A stretch of 14,568 nucleotides of DNA from Lentzea sp. Its GTDB lineage: Bacteria; Actinomycetota; Actinomycetes; Mycobacteriales; Pseudonocardiaceae. A program made the position numbers and the translations under genes. Below are positions 7,213 through 13,865 of the stretch, piece after piece (position 1 is the stretch's first letter; each line of letters begins with the position of its first letter). Location: NCBI GenBank assembly GCA_030146905.1, contig JASLAV010000188.1, positions 1-14,568 of the forward strand, written 5' to 3'. The notes beneath the pieces are model-generated. The model was not told the origin of the DNA. It did no database searches and saw only the letters and a list, made by a program, of their open reading frames with translations.

Positions 7213-7491
7213 TCACGGTCGTGAAGTGGTTGTTTTCGTTGCGCCGACATGAGGTACTGGGTCGCCATTCATCTTGCCGCCCGGCGGAACACCGATGACG
7301 GCGGTAGGTCGGACCGTGCACTGCCCTGCTGAACACCTGGCCCGCGGTAGGCGATCCCGGCACCTGACTGCTGGCGACCGACGAGACGCCACTGCTGCTG
7401 CAACTGTGCCAGATGTCGCGATGAGGTCGGCAAAGGCGCTCGCGTTCATGATCATTTCTCGGCGCCCTGCAGATGGAACCATCTTCAACAC
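7213..7491 (-). CDS. Doubtful hypothetical protein, possibly a decayed gene
   Basis: A 92-codon minus-strand frame starts at GTG 7491 (or ATG 7482), with a more convincing stretch beginning MNASAFADLIATSGTVAAAV. In its second half, the neighbouring minus-strand frame (VPGSPTAGQVFSRAVHGP, then RNENNHFTTVISFSVP) has equally good codon bias, so an indel around the middle is possible. The start codon follows directly on the stop of the coding remnant at 7492-7650, suggesting the two once formed an operon. I do not recognise it. It ends 20 bp from the DUF2255 stop in convergent orientation. Confidence 0.25.
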   Translation of the reverse strand: MLKMVPSAGRREMIMNASAFADLIATSGTVAAAVASRRSPAVRCRDRLPRARCSAGQCTVRPTAVIGVPPGGKMNGDPVPHVGATKTTTSRP

Positions 7492-7650
7492 TTACCTTCG
7501 AAGCAGTTCAGCCGCGCCGTGTGCCCCGTCGGGGTCGATCACTTCCAAGACAGGTTCTCCGGCGCTGGAGTCGAAGGCACCTCGCTGCACCGAGAGATCG
7601 CCAGCTCGGAAGAACACCCTTCCTTCCCCACCAGTCCCAGACCCAATGCC
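7492..7650 (-). pseudogene. C-terminal remnant of an unidentified gene
   Basis: On the minus strand about 50 codons of well-biased sequence encode GRVFFRAGDLSVQRGAFDSS, then AGEPVLEVIDPDGAHGAAEL and LRR before TAA at 7492-7494. No start codon is found upstream in frame before sequence quality falls off near 7650. I do not recognise the family. The pattern of alternating hydrophobic residues with acidic turns looks like a small beta-rich domain. Its 5' end is probably lost, as an IS4-type fragment in the opposite orientation starts nearby. Confidence 0.4.
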
Positions 7651-7704
7651 ACGTAGCTTAAGTTGATCTTGGTGTTGTGTGGATGGTCCGGCGTGGTGTC
7701 CTGA

Positions 7705-7869
7705 TCATCACGCCGCGCGCTGGCACGGTCGCAGCTCGTGGATGCGAGTGTGGCGTTGCCGGATCGGGTGTCGCTGGGTGTGCTGGTGACGGCGGCACCG
7801 CGGGACGCGGTGGACGAGGCGGTCGCGGCGCGCGGGGCGCCCCAGACAGACCGGGTCGAAGTTCGATAA
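7705..7869 (+). pseudogene. N-terminal fragment of an IS4-family transposase
   Basis: The frame after a TGA at 7702 encodes SQLVDASVALPDRVSLGVLV followed by TAAPRDAVDEAVAARGAPQT. This resembles the IS4 transposase N-terminal domain (LxDxLxLGVLTxxxPxELVDEVxAExGR). It ends at TAA 7867-7869, before any catalytic residue. Only about 50 of 400 or so residues are left. The call rests on one short motif and could be wrong. Confidence 0.42.
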
Positions 7870-7911
7870 GCCTCCAGCCGTTACTGAAGACGACGTTCTC
7901 CGCGTGCACGT

Positions 7912-7935
7912 TGAGGTTCACCCCGAGCAGTGGAC
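7912..7935 (+). repeat. Left inverted repeat of the IS3 element
   Basis: Begins tgaggttcaccccga and is complementary to 9231-9254 with two mismatches. The TG tip is typical of IS3 elements. Confidence 0.85.
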
Positions 7936-7978
7936 ACCGAGTTAGCAGGACCAGCGGTTCTGCTGAAAGGATGTCCAT

Positions 7979-8302
7979 ATGCCTCCTCGTAAGCGCCGGT
8001 CGTACACGGCTGAGTACAAGGTCGAGGCTGCGCATCGTGTGATCGATTCCGGCCGCACGATCACCGAGGTCGCCCGTGAGCTGGAGATCGACGCGGGGAT
8101 GTTGAGTGTCTGGGTCAAAGACGAGCGGCGCCGGATCGCCGCGGCCGAGGTCCGGGGCGAGAACCCGCTGGAGGCGGCGGAGCGGGCCGAGTTGCTGCGG
8201 TTGCGCAGGCAGGTCGCCGAGTTGGAGAAGGACAACGCGTTCCTGGTAGAAGCTTCGGCGTACTGTGCCGCGATGCAGAAGAACCGGCCCGGTTCGCTCT
8301 GA
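7979..8302 (+). CDS. IS3-family transposase OrfA
   Basis: 107 residues. The helix-turn-helix DNA-binding part is RRSYTAEYKVEAAHRVIDSG, then ITEVARELEIDAGMLSVWVK. A Leu-rich coiled segment follows (AERAELLRLRRQVAELEKDN) that mediates OrfA-OrfB multimers in this family, then AFLVEASAYCAA, the usual end. ATG at 7979 has AAAGGA seven bases upstream. The stop TGA at 8300-8302 shares its A with the orfB ATG at 8302, so OrfB could be made by translational coupling or by -1 frameshifting. Intact. Confidence 0.88.
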   Translation: MPPRKRRSYTAEYKVEAAHRVIDSGRTITEVARELEIDAGMLSVWVKDERRRIAAAEVRGENPLEAAERAELLRLRRQVAELEKDNAFLVEASAYCAAMQKNRPGSL

Positions 8303-9215
8303 TGGCCAAGTACGCCGGCCCCGATGACATCGCCGGCGTGGCCGGCACCGCCGTGCCCGAGGGCGGGCGGTTCGCGGTCCGGCGCATGGCGCGACTGCTG
8401 AAGGGTGTCCGCCTCCGGCTACTACGCACACGTGAAGCGTTGTGCGGCAACGGTGTTGACACCGCGCCTGCAGCGCCGGGCGGACCTGGAGGTGAAGATC
8501 ACCCAGGCGCACAAGGACTCTGACGGGACCTATGGGTCGCCGCGGATCACCGCGCAGTTGCGGGATCAGGGCGAGGTGGTCAGCGCCAAGACCGTCGCCA
8601 AGGTCATGGCCGGGATCGGGATCGGGGGCATCAGCCCGCGCACGTTCAAGGTGAGAACGACGATCGCCGACCCGGCCGCGTCGTTCCCGCCGGATCTCGT
8701 CGAGCGCGAGTTCGACCAGGGCCGCCTGGACGCCCTGTGGCTCACCGACATCACGTACCTGACCTGCGGTGAAGGCGATATGTTCCTGTGCGCGATCGGG
8801 ACGGGCACTCCCGCACGGTGCTCGGCTGCAGCGTCGCCAGCCACATCGGTGCCGAGATGGTCACCACCGCCATCGAGGCGGCCGTGGCCGCCCGCGGCGG
8901 CGAATGTCGTGGCACAGTCCTGCATTCCGACCGCGGCGGCGAATACACGGCCAATCTGACCGCACAGGCGTGCTTGCGGCACGGGTTACGCCGATCGATG
9001 GGCGCGACCGGGATCTGCTGGGACAACAGCCCCGCCGAGTCATTCTGGTCGACGTTCAAACACGAGCACTACTACCGGCACGTCTACGCCACCAAGACGG
9101 AACTCGTTGCCGCAGTCGACAATTGGGTGCGTTTCTACAACAGTACGCGGCGGCACTCCAAGCTCGGGATGCGCAGTCCAGCGACTATGAGAAGTCACTC
9201 CGAGAAGCTGCCTGA
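8302..9215 (+). pseudogene. IS3-family transposase OrfB (rve integrase core), broken by three indels
   Basis: The product should be about 300 residues. It starts MAKYAGPDDIAG...GRFAVRRMARLLK. An extra G near 8403-8406 shifts it to SASGYYAHVKRCAATVLTPR and TYGSPRITAQLRDQGEVVSA. A missing base near 8797 moves it to RDGHSRTVLGCSVASHIGAE, and another missing base near 9182 moves it to DYEKSLREAA and the normal stop at 9213-9215. All three catalytic acids survive: WLTDITYL, HSDRGGEYT and SPAESFWSTFKHE. Without correction, translation stops soon after 8402. The tail that stays open to 9330 in the third-segment frame lies beyond the true end and past the inverted repeat, so it is not element protein. 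Confidence 0.85.
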
Positions 9216-9230
9216 ATCTCGTAAGCCCCA

Positions 9231-9254
9231 GTCCACCGTTCGGGGTGAACCTCA
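9231..9254 (-). repeat. Right inverted repeat of the IS3 element
   Basis: Ends cggggtgaacctca, the CA tip of the element, starting 15 bp after the restored orfB stop at 9213-9215. Confidence 0.85.
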
Positions 9255-9390
9255 GGAGCGGCAGCCGTGGCAGTCGCTGGTCGGTGAGCTGAAGCAGTTC
9301 CTGTGCGCACAGGCATCTTCTTGTGGTTGAGCAAGCCCATGCATCCACCCTGGATCGTTTTGTTGCCAAACAGCCGGCTCCCAACCCCGA

Positions 9391-9570
9391 TCACGGGTTC
9401 CGGAACAGCACTCCGCTGTACTTCACGCTCCGAGCGGCCTGCACTGCCCGCACCGCGGTGGCACAGAACCGGATACACGCCAGAATCAGCGGTACCCAGA
9501 TGGCCCGGCCGTCAAGATCGGTAACGTTTACCGGATCCGCGGCGGTGTACTCGTAGTCGTTGGCGCTACC
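9391..9570 (-). pseudogene. C-terminal fragment of an RHS/YD-repeat protein
   Basis: On the minus strand an open stretch of 59 codons ends at TGA 9391-9393. It encodes SANDYEYTAADPVNVTDLDG (its DPVNVTDLDG at 9508-9537) followed by RAIWVPLILACIRFCATAVR and a short tail. DPxNxxDPxG closes the RHS repeat core of polymorphic toxins and secreted RHS proteins, with Leu here in place of the second Pro; the segment after it is normally the variable toxin tip. The tip here is only about 38 residues with a hydrophobic stretch, so it is probably truncated. Upstream RHS repeats are absent. No immunity gene is recognisable downstream. Confidence 0.5.
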
Positions 9571-9745
9571 AGGCCGCCCACGACGGCCGCGACGAGGACG
9601 GCCGCCGGCACCTCACCGAGATCAACGACCTTCACTCCCAGGCGACGGCCATCGGCAGTTCGGTCGGCTCGCTGTCCAGGGTGCGCTCACAGTATTGGGC
9701 CGACGCAACGCGGACCTTCGTGGCGCGGATCTTCGCACGCGTACT
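9571..9745 (+). pseudogene. Unidentified coding fragment
   Basis: In the plus frame read from 9558, codons have high G/C at third positions and encode RWRYQAAHDGRDEDGRRHLT, then EINDLHSQATAIGSSVGSLS and QYWADATRTFVARIFARVLR. There is no start or stop belonging to it; it is bounded on the left by the RHS remnant and on the right by the thioesterase-like fragment. I do not recognise it. The helical, charged composition would suit part of a regulatory or DNA-associated protein, but that is a guess. Confidence 0.3.
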
Positions 9746-9985
9746 GCGTGAGCGTGGATCTCGGCGAACTGTTCAGGCCTGGAGCGTTTACCGGAGACCT
9801 CACACTGTTCGTGGCGGACGACAACCCGGCGTCGATTGAGGAGACCGCCGAGAAGTGGGCGAAGGTGGTGGAGGGGAACGTCTCGGTCAGCGGACTGCCC
9901 GACCGGCATGTTGATCTGCTGGACGTGCGCTTCGCGCCGGCCATCGCTCGCACGGTGAACAGGACCGCGCTCAGCGCCCGCTGGG
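9742..9985 (+). pseudogene. C-terminal fragment of a thioesterase domain (NRPS/PKS type)
   Basis: The frame through 9748 encodes FRPGAFTGDLTLFVADDNPA, then EKWAKVVEGNVSVSGLPDRH and VDLLDVRFAPAIARTVNRTA. This matches the end of alpha/beta-hydrolase thioesterase domains: a strand y.G.v.lf.A, then W..lv.G.v.v..vPG.H..ll, where the His is the catalytic base. The nucleophile Ser region is absent, so only the last third of the domain is left. Codon bias is strong until about 9985 and then the frame turns to noise. A remnant of a nonribosomal peptide or polyketide gene is the best reading; a stand-alone type II thioesterase is also possible. Confidence 0.5.
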
Positions 9986-10202
9986 ATGGACGAGGAACCG
10001 CGACTGACCCTTCCCGTCATGGGCGTCTCGTGGTCGCGGTGGAGCTCGGCCGACCTCGACCTGGACGGTGCCCTCCGGCAAGATCCGCTGGACGCCTCGC
10101 ACGCTGCAGGACACAGCACCCTTGACGCCCGAGTTCGACGGCGTCTGGTTGATCTTCTGGACCACGGGCAACAAGGGCTGGGACAGCCTTCCTCTGGAGT
10201 AA
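9986..10202 (+). pseudogene. Unidentified frameshifted coding fragment
   Basis: Codon-biased sequence in one frame from 9986 (MDEEPRLTLPVMGVSWSRWS, then SADLDLDG) appears to continue after an indel near 10065 in another frame as VPSGKIRWTPRTLQDTAPLT and PEFDGVWLIFWTTGNKGWDS, ending LPLE and TAA at 10200-10202. Richness in Trp with short beta-like stretches suggests a secreted or carbohydrate-binding beta protein, but I do not recognise a family. It precedes the glucanase promoter. Confidence 0.3.
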
Positions 10203-10250
10203 TCCTCTTCTTTCAGGAAAGACGCACAAACGAAACAAGGCGTGGACAGT

Positions 10251-10280
10251 CGGACATCTGGGGTTTACCGTATCGATAAT
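10251..10280 (+). promoter_or_regulatory. Putative sigma-70-type promoter of the glucanase gene
   Basis: A -10 element GATAAT (10275-10280, five of six matches to TATAAT) lies 18 bp after CGGACA (10251-10256, four of six matches to TTGACA). The expected transcription start, about 10287, falls inside the palindrome at 10280-10297, so a repressor bound there would block initiation. Confidence 0.5.
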
Positions 10281-10297
10281 GTGAGAGCGCTCTCACA
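10280..10297. promoter_or_regulatory. LacI-family operator, perfect 18-bp palindrome
   Basis: tgtgagagcgctctcaca is perfectly self-complementary with the central GAGCGCTC common to operators of LacI/GalR sugar regulators in actinomycetes (compare CebR-type TGGGAGCGCTCCCA). It overlaps the predicted start of transcription and ends 33 bp before the glucanase start codon. The likely regulator senses a beta-glucan oligosaccharide; it is not encoded in the window. Confidence 0.8.
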
Positions 10298-10330
10298 GTG
10301 CGAGTCCCTGTTGCTCCGCTGGAGGTTCCT

Positions 10331-13078
10331 GTGCGTTCGACCCGACCACGTCTGGCGGCGTTCGCCGCCGCATTGGCCGCGGCCACCGCGATCACCCTGA
10401 TAATCCCACCGACCGCAAGCGCGGTCGCCGTCGGAGCAGGCAGTTACGCCACCGAGCGGCCCGCGGGCGCCGCCGGACCGTCCAACTCCGACGGTGCCCC
10501 CGTGACGCCGAAGGTCACCGCGCGCATGGCGGGCCAGCCGGTGCCCACCAACGAGTGGTGGTCGTCCCTGGTGTGGCAGCGCTACGCGGGCAACCCGTAC
10601 GGCGAGAACCTGTACGCCCACCCGATGTCGTTCCACGCCCAGGCGCAAGGCCTCGGCGTCGGGTACCCGAACACCGCGGCCGTCGTCTCCAACGGCACCG
10701 CCTACGAGATGCTGCACCGCGACGACCTGTTCGTCGGCGTCGCCGGGCTCAACGCGCCCGGTGTCGCCGTCGACGGCTGGTCGGACTGGACTGTCAGTCC
10801 ACTGTGGACTGGTGGTGGTCGCACCCTGCGCGCCACCATCGGCCACGGCCTGCCGTTCGTCCACGCCGAGGCGACGGGCGGCAACGCCCGCGTCACGTTC
10901 AACGCGACCGCCACCGTGTGGACCAACACTCCCGGAGTCCTCGGGGTGACGATCAACGGCCACGAGTACGCCCTGTTCTCGCCGTCGACCTGGACGGTGT
11001 CCGGGTCCGAGGCGACTTCGGCCGCGGCCTTCTTCTCCGTCGCGCTGCTGCCCTCTCGCGACGCGCTGGCGCTGTTCCAGAAGTACGCCTTCTCGTTCGT
11101 CACCGACACCAAGGTGTCTTGGTCGTACAACGCGGGCACGGCGCAGTCGTCGGCGACCTACTCGGCGACCACGGTGGCCAGGCAGGGCACGCAGACCGGC
11201 ACGCTCCAGGCGCTGTACCGCCACCAGTGGCTCAACACCACTGACGCGGTGACCGCGCACCGCTACACCTCGCCGCGCGGCGAGATGCGGCTGCGCGAAG
11301 GCGGCTCGTTCACCACGCGCCAGGCGTTCAGCGGCGTCCTGCCCGCGCTGCCGCTCTCGTCGCAGGCCGACACCACGAGGCTGCGCAACGAGATCGACGC
11401 TGAGCTCAACGCCGCGGACCCGTGGAAGGGAGCGACGGACACCTACTGGACCGGCAAGGCGCTCAACCGGCTGTCGAACCTGGCCCGCATCGCGAACCAG
11501 ATCGGCTACACCGCGGGCCGCGACCGGCTCATCGCGATGGTCCGCGACCGGCTCACCGACTGGCTCACCGCGACTCCCGGCGAGGCAGGCAGGCACTTCG
11601 CCTACAACTCGACCTGGGACACGTTGATCGGCTACCCGGCATCGTTCGGGTCCGACCGCGAGCTGAACGACCACCACTTCCACTACGGCTACTACATCCT
11701 GGCCGCGGCGATCGTGGCGCAGCACGATCCGACGTGGGCGTCCGACGCCCGCTACGGCGGCATGATCAAGATGCTCGTCAAGGACGCCAACAACTACGAC
11801 CGCTCCGAGAGCCGCTTCCCGTTCCTGCGCTCCTTCGACGCGTACGCGGGGCAGAACTGGGCCTCGGGCCACGCGGGCTTCGCACACGGCAACAACGAGG
11901 AGTCCTCCTCGGAGTCGATGATGTTCGCCACCGCCGCCGTGCTGTTCGGCCAGGCGACCGGTGACAACACCCTGCGCGACGCGGGCATCTACCTCTACAC
12001 GACCCAGCAGGCCGCCATCGGCCAGTACTGGTTCGACAAGGACAACGCCGTCTTCCCGGCAGGGTTCAACCACGGCACGGTCGGCATCGTCTGGGGTGCT
12101 GGTGGCACGTACGGCACGTGGTGGACCGCGAACCCGGAAGAGATCCACGGCATCAACATGCTGCCGATCACCGGTGGCTCGCTGTACCACGGGGCGTGGA
12201 AAGCCGACATCCTGCAGAACATCGCCGAGATGCGCGCGGCCAACGGCGGCACGGAGGTGGAGTGGAAGGACGTCATCACCGAGTTCCTCGCCATCGCCGA
12301 CCCGGCGCAGGCCCTCGCCAACTACGGCGGCGGCCTGGAACCGGAGGCCGGTGACTCCAGGGCGCACGCCTACCACTGGATCACGTCGCTGAACACCTAC
12401 GGCACGCCCGACCACTCCGTCACCGCCAGCGTCCCGACGTACGCGGTGCTGGCGAAGAACGGCGCGCGGACCTACGTGGCCTACAACCCCGGCACCACCA
12501 CGGCCACGGTGAGCTTCTCCGACGGCCAGACGTTGTCCGTCCCGGCGTCCTCGACCGCGTGGCGCGGTCCGGCGGGCAGCGGCACCGACGCCGGCAGCGG
12601 CGGCGTGAACCCGACACCGACGACGACCATCACCACGACCACCACCACCACGAACCCGCCCGGCGGCCGGAACGCGTTCGCGACCATCCAGGCGGAGTCG
12701 TTCGACGGGCAGAGCGGTGTTCTCACCGAGACCACGACTGACACCGGCGCGGGCCAGAACATCGCCGGGCTCGGCAACGGCAACTGGGCGCTGTTCCGGG
12801 GAGTCGACTTCGGCTCCGCCACCGGACGTCAGTTCACCGCACGGGTAGCCAGCGGCGCCGCCGGCGGTGTGAGCGGCCTGGTGGAGGTCCGAACCGGCAG
12901 TCCCACCGGCACCGTGCTCGGCTCGTTCGCCGTCGGCAACACCGGCGGCTGGCAGAGTTGGCGCACCGTGCCCGCGAACATGTCACCGCTGACCGGCAAG
13001 CAGGACGTCTACCTGACCTTCACGAGCGGGCAACCGGCCGACTTCGTCAACGTCAACTGGTTCTCGTTCGGGCAGTGA
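10331..13078 (+). CDS. Secreted endo-beta-1,3-glucanase, GH81 with C-terminal CBM6
   Basis: 915 residues from GTG 10331, chosen because GGAGG (10321-10325) is five bases upstream; a GTG at 10298 would directly follow the operator and lacks such a site. A signal peptide is clear: RSTRPR, a hydrophobic Ala-rich core, and cleavage after ASA (31) or AVA (33). The GH81 catalytic module spans about 65-700, with VPTNEWWSSLVW near the start, ELNDHHFHYGY (D447, presumed catalytic acid) and NNEESSSE (E524 and E528, the family's catalytic Glu positions). The usual NNQESSSE is changed to Glu at 523. A Thr/Pro-rich linker (about 748-778) leads to a CBM6 (783-915: IQAESFDGQSGV, GNWALFRGVDF, DVYLTF, VNWFSFG). 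The enzyme cleaves beta-1,3-glucan such as laminarin or fungal wall glucan outside the cell; the CBM6 should bind glucan. Control by a LacI-type repressor is indicated by the operator. Confidence 0.95.
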   Translation: MRSTRPRLAAFAAALAAATAITLIIPPTASAVAVGAGSYATERPAGAAGPSNSDGAPVTPKVTARMAGQPVPTNEWWSSLVWQRYAGNPYGENLYAHPMSFHAQAQGLGVGYPNTAAVVSNGTAYEMLHRDDLFVGVAGLNAPGVAVDGWSDWTVSPLWTGGGRTLRATIGHGLPFVHAEATGGNARVTFNATATVWTNTPGVLGVTINGHEYALFSPSTWTVSGSEATSAAAFFSVALLPSRDALALFQKYAFSFVTDTKVSWSYNAGTAQSSATYSATTVARQGTQTGTLQALYRHQWLNTTDAVTAHRYTSPRGEMRLREGGSFTTRQAFSGVLPALPLSSQADTTRLRNEIDAELNAADPWKGATDTYWTGKALNRLSNLARIANQIGYTAGRDRLIAMVRDRLTDWLTATPGEAGRHFAYNSTWDTLIGYPASFGSDRELNDHHFHYGYYILAAAIVAQHDPTWASDARYGGMIKMLVKDANNYDRSESRFPFLRSFDAYAGQNWASGHAGFAHGNNEESSSESMMFATAAVLFGQATGDNTLRDAGIYLYTTQQAAIGQYWFDKDNAVFPAGFNHGTVGIVWGAGGTYGTWWTANPEEIHGINMLPITGGSLYHGAWKADILQNIAEMRAANGGTEVEWKDVITEFLAIADPAQALANYGGGLEPEAGDSRAHAYHWITSLNTYGTPDHSVTASVPTYAVLAKNGARTYVAYNPGTTTATVSFSDGQTLSVPASSTAWRGPAGSGTDAGSGGVNPTPTTTITTTTTTTNPPGGRNAFATIQAESFDGQSGVLTETTTDTGAGQNIAGLGNGNWALFRGVDFGSATGRQFTARVASGAAGGVSGLVEVRTGSPTGTVLGSFAVGNTGGWQSWRTVPANMSPLTGKQDVYLTFTSGQPADFVNVNWFSFGQ

Positions 13079-13088
13079 TTCGTCGCCG

Positions 13089-13103
13089 CCTCACCGGTTG
13101 AGG
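13089..13103 (+). terminator. Short hairpin after the glucanase stop
   Basis: cctca (13089-13093) and tgagg (13099-13103) pair around ccggt, 10 bp after the stop. The stem is only five pairs without a T tract, and its right arm overlaps the Shine-Dalgarno of the next ORF, so it may hide that site rather than end transcription. Confidence 0.2.
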
Positions 13104-13116
13104 AGGACGCACGAGG

Positions 13117-13275
13117 TTGCGAGGACTTACCAGGATCACGGCCACGACGGTCGTCACCGCGGCGATCGGCGTGGTCGTGTCCTACCAGCCCACGGGAGGG
13201 GGAACTTGCCTCCCTCGGCGGGCAGGCTCCACGCCGACCGTGGATCACCTTCGCCGCCCGGAACGCAACGCCTAG
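13117..13275 (+). pseudogene. Signal-peptide remnant of a second secreted protein
   Basis: A TTG at 13117 with GAGGAGG ten bases upstream (13100-13106) opens a 52-codon frame starting LRGLTRITATTVVTAAIGVV, a positively charged start followed by a hydrophobic core as in signal peptides. After VSYQPTGGGT the sequence loses plausibility, and it stops at 13273-13275 inside the left arm of a long hairpin. It follows the glucanase by 38 bp and was probably the next gene of its operon, now cut off by the IS982 remnant. Alternatively it is a very short secreted peptide gene. Function unknown. Confidence 0.4.
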
Positions 13276-13321
13276 ATCGCCCGCCGCGCGCCGAAGGCTC
13301 AAGCGGCGGGCGATCTAGGCG
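13269..13321. repeat. Long perfect hairpin, 19-bp stem
   Basis: Left arm 13269-13287 (cgcctagatcgcccgccgc) and right arm 13303-13321 are exact reverse complements around a 15-base loop. After a small bulge the outer bases gaacg and cgttc pair again. The stem is very G/C-rich, and no T tract follows on either side. It separates the signal-peptide remnant from the IS982 fragment. It may be a two-way terminator, as such stems without U tails are common in actinomycetes, or the end of a mobile element. Confidence 0.7.
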
Positions 13322-13323
13322 CG

Positions 13324-13805
13324 TTCGATACCGAGCTCTGCAAGCAGGGGCTGCGCCTGCACCTGGTCTGCACGCCGGGAGGACTACCTGTCGCCTGCGC
13401 TCTGACCGATGCCAAAGCCGACGAGCGGCAAACCCTGCTGGGCCTGCCGGAGTCGACCCGGCCCTGGTGACCGAACGTCCAAGGCACACACTGATCGCGA
13501 ACGAGCACCATTACGGCCGCGACTTCGAACACGCCCTGCGCACTGCCGGGGTCGTGTTGTTGCGCCAGGCGCGCAAGGGCGAGACACCACGGCTTGGCGC
13601 GACTGTTCAAGCCGCTGCGCCAGACCATGGAGTCGATCAACCAGACCTTCAAAGGCAGCTCGACATGGAACGACACCGCGGACGCACACCTGCCGGCGTG
13701 ATCGTCCATGTCCTGCAACGCATCCTCGCTCCGATCGCCGCAATCCGGCACAACGACCACACCGGCCAGCCAGTCGAACGATCACTGATCGTCTACGACC
13801 ACTGA
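13324..13805 (+). pseudogene. IS982-family transposase, 5'-truncated and frameshifted
   Basis: The C-terminal half of an IS982 transposase is spread over several frames. FDTELCKQGLRLHLVCTPGG and LPVACALTDAKADERQTLLG begin at 13324. A shift near 13450 gives DPALVTERPRHTLIANEHHY and GRDFEHALRTAGVVLLRQAR. A shift near 13590 gives LFKPLRQTMESINQTFKG. A further shift near 13650 gives QLDMERHRGRTPAGVIVHVL and HNDHTGQPVERSLIVYDH, with the normal stop at 13803-13805. The intact enzyme is about 290-300 residues; the N-terminal part with the first catalytic Asp is missing to the left of the hairpin. Three indels are needed to restore the rest. The element's right end should lie within about 20-30 bp after the stop, but no partner repeat is present to prove it. 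Confidence 0.78.
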
Positions 13806-13865
13806 CCTTGGAATCAACCATCTAGTCGGCGTACGAGCAGACGCGGCGGTGCCGGGGCGAGCGGG

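Larger units (their letters stand above)
7912..9254 (+). mobile_element. IS3-family insertion sequence, 1,343 bp, degraded orfB
   Basis: The element has 24-bp imperfect inverted repeats (22 of 24 identical) at 7912-7935 and 9231-9254, orfA, and an overlapping orfB. No direct repeat of 3-5 bp is visible next to the ends (cgt to the left, gga to the right), so the flanks may have rearranged or the insertion is old. Three single-base indels disable orfB, so movement would need help from another copy. Confidence 0.88.

Noticed and set aside
7855..7911. Minus-strand VHAENVVFSNGWRLIEL as an aminoglycoside phosphotransferase active-site fragment (H-x-x-N-V...WRLID)
   Set aside because: Under 20 residues, cut by the IS3 end, and no matching N-terminal half on the other side of the element. 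Suggestive but too short to annotate.
9216..9330. C-terminal extension of the IS3 transposase to 9330
   Set aside because: The normal end (DYEKSLREAA, stop 9213-9215) is reached after correcting one indel, and the extension runs through and past the inverted repeat.
9255..9390. Possible gene right of the IS3 element
   Set aside because: Short frames on both strands without consistent codon bias or a recognisable motif; nothing supportable.
10265..12415. A 716-codon open frame on the minus strand across the glucanase gene
   Set aside because: It is the antisense shadow of the GH81 gene: Val/Arg/Gly-rich, no domains, and its extent follows the G/C third-position bias of the plus-strand gene.
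12610..12660. Repetitive acc/acg run as a possible CRISPR or satellite
   Set aside because: It is the codon repetition of the Thr/Pro linker, with no spacer-repeat structure.
12559..12741. His/Asp-rich short ORF (repeated DDHHHDHHHHE) resembling a metal-binding peptide
   Set aside because: It is an alternative frame of the ACC-rich Thr linker of the glucanase.
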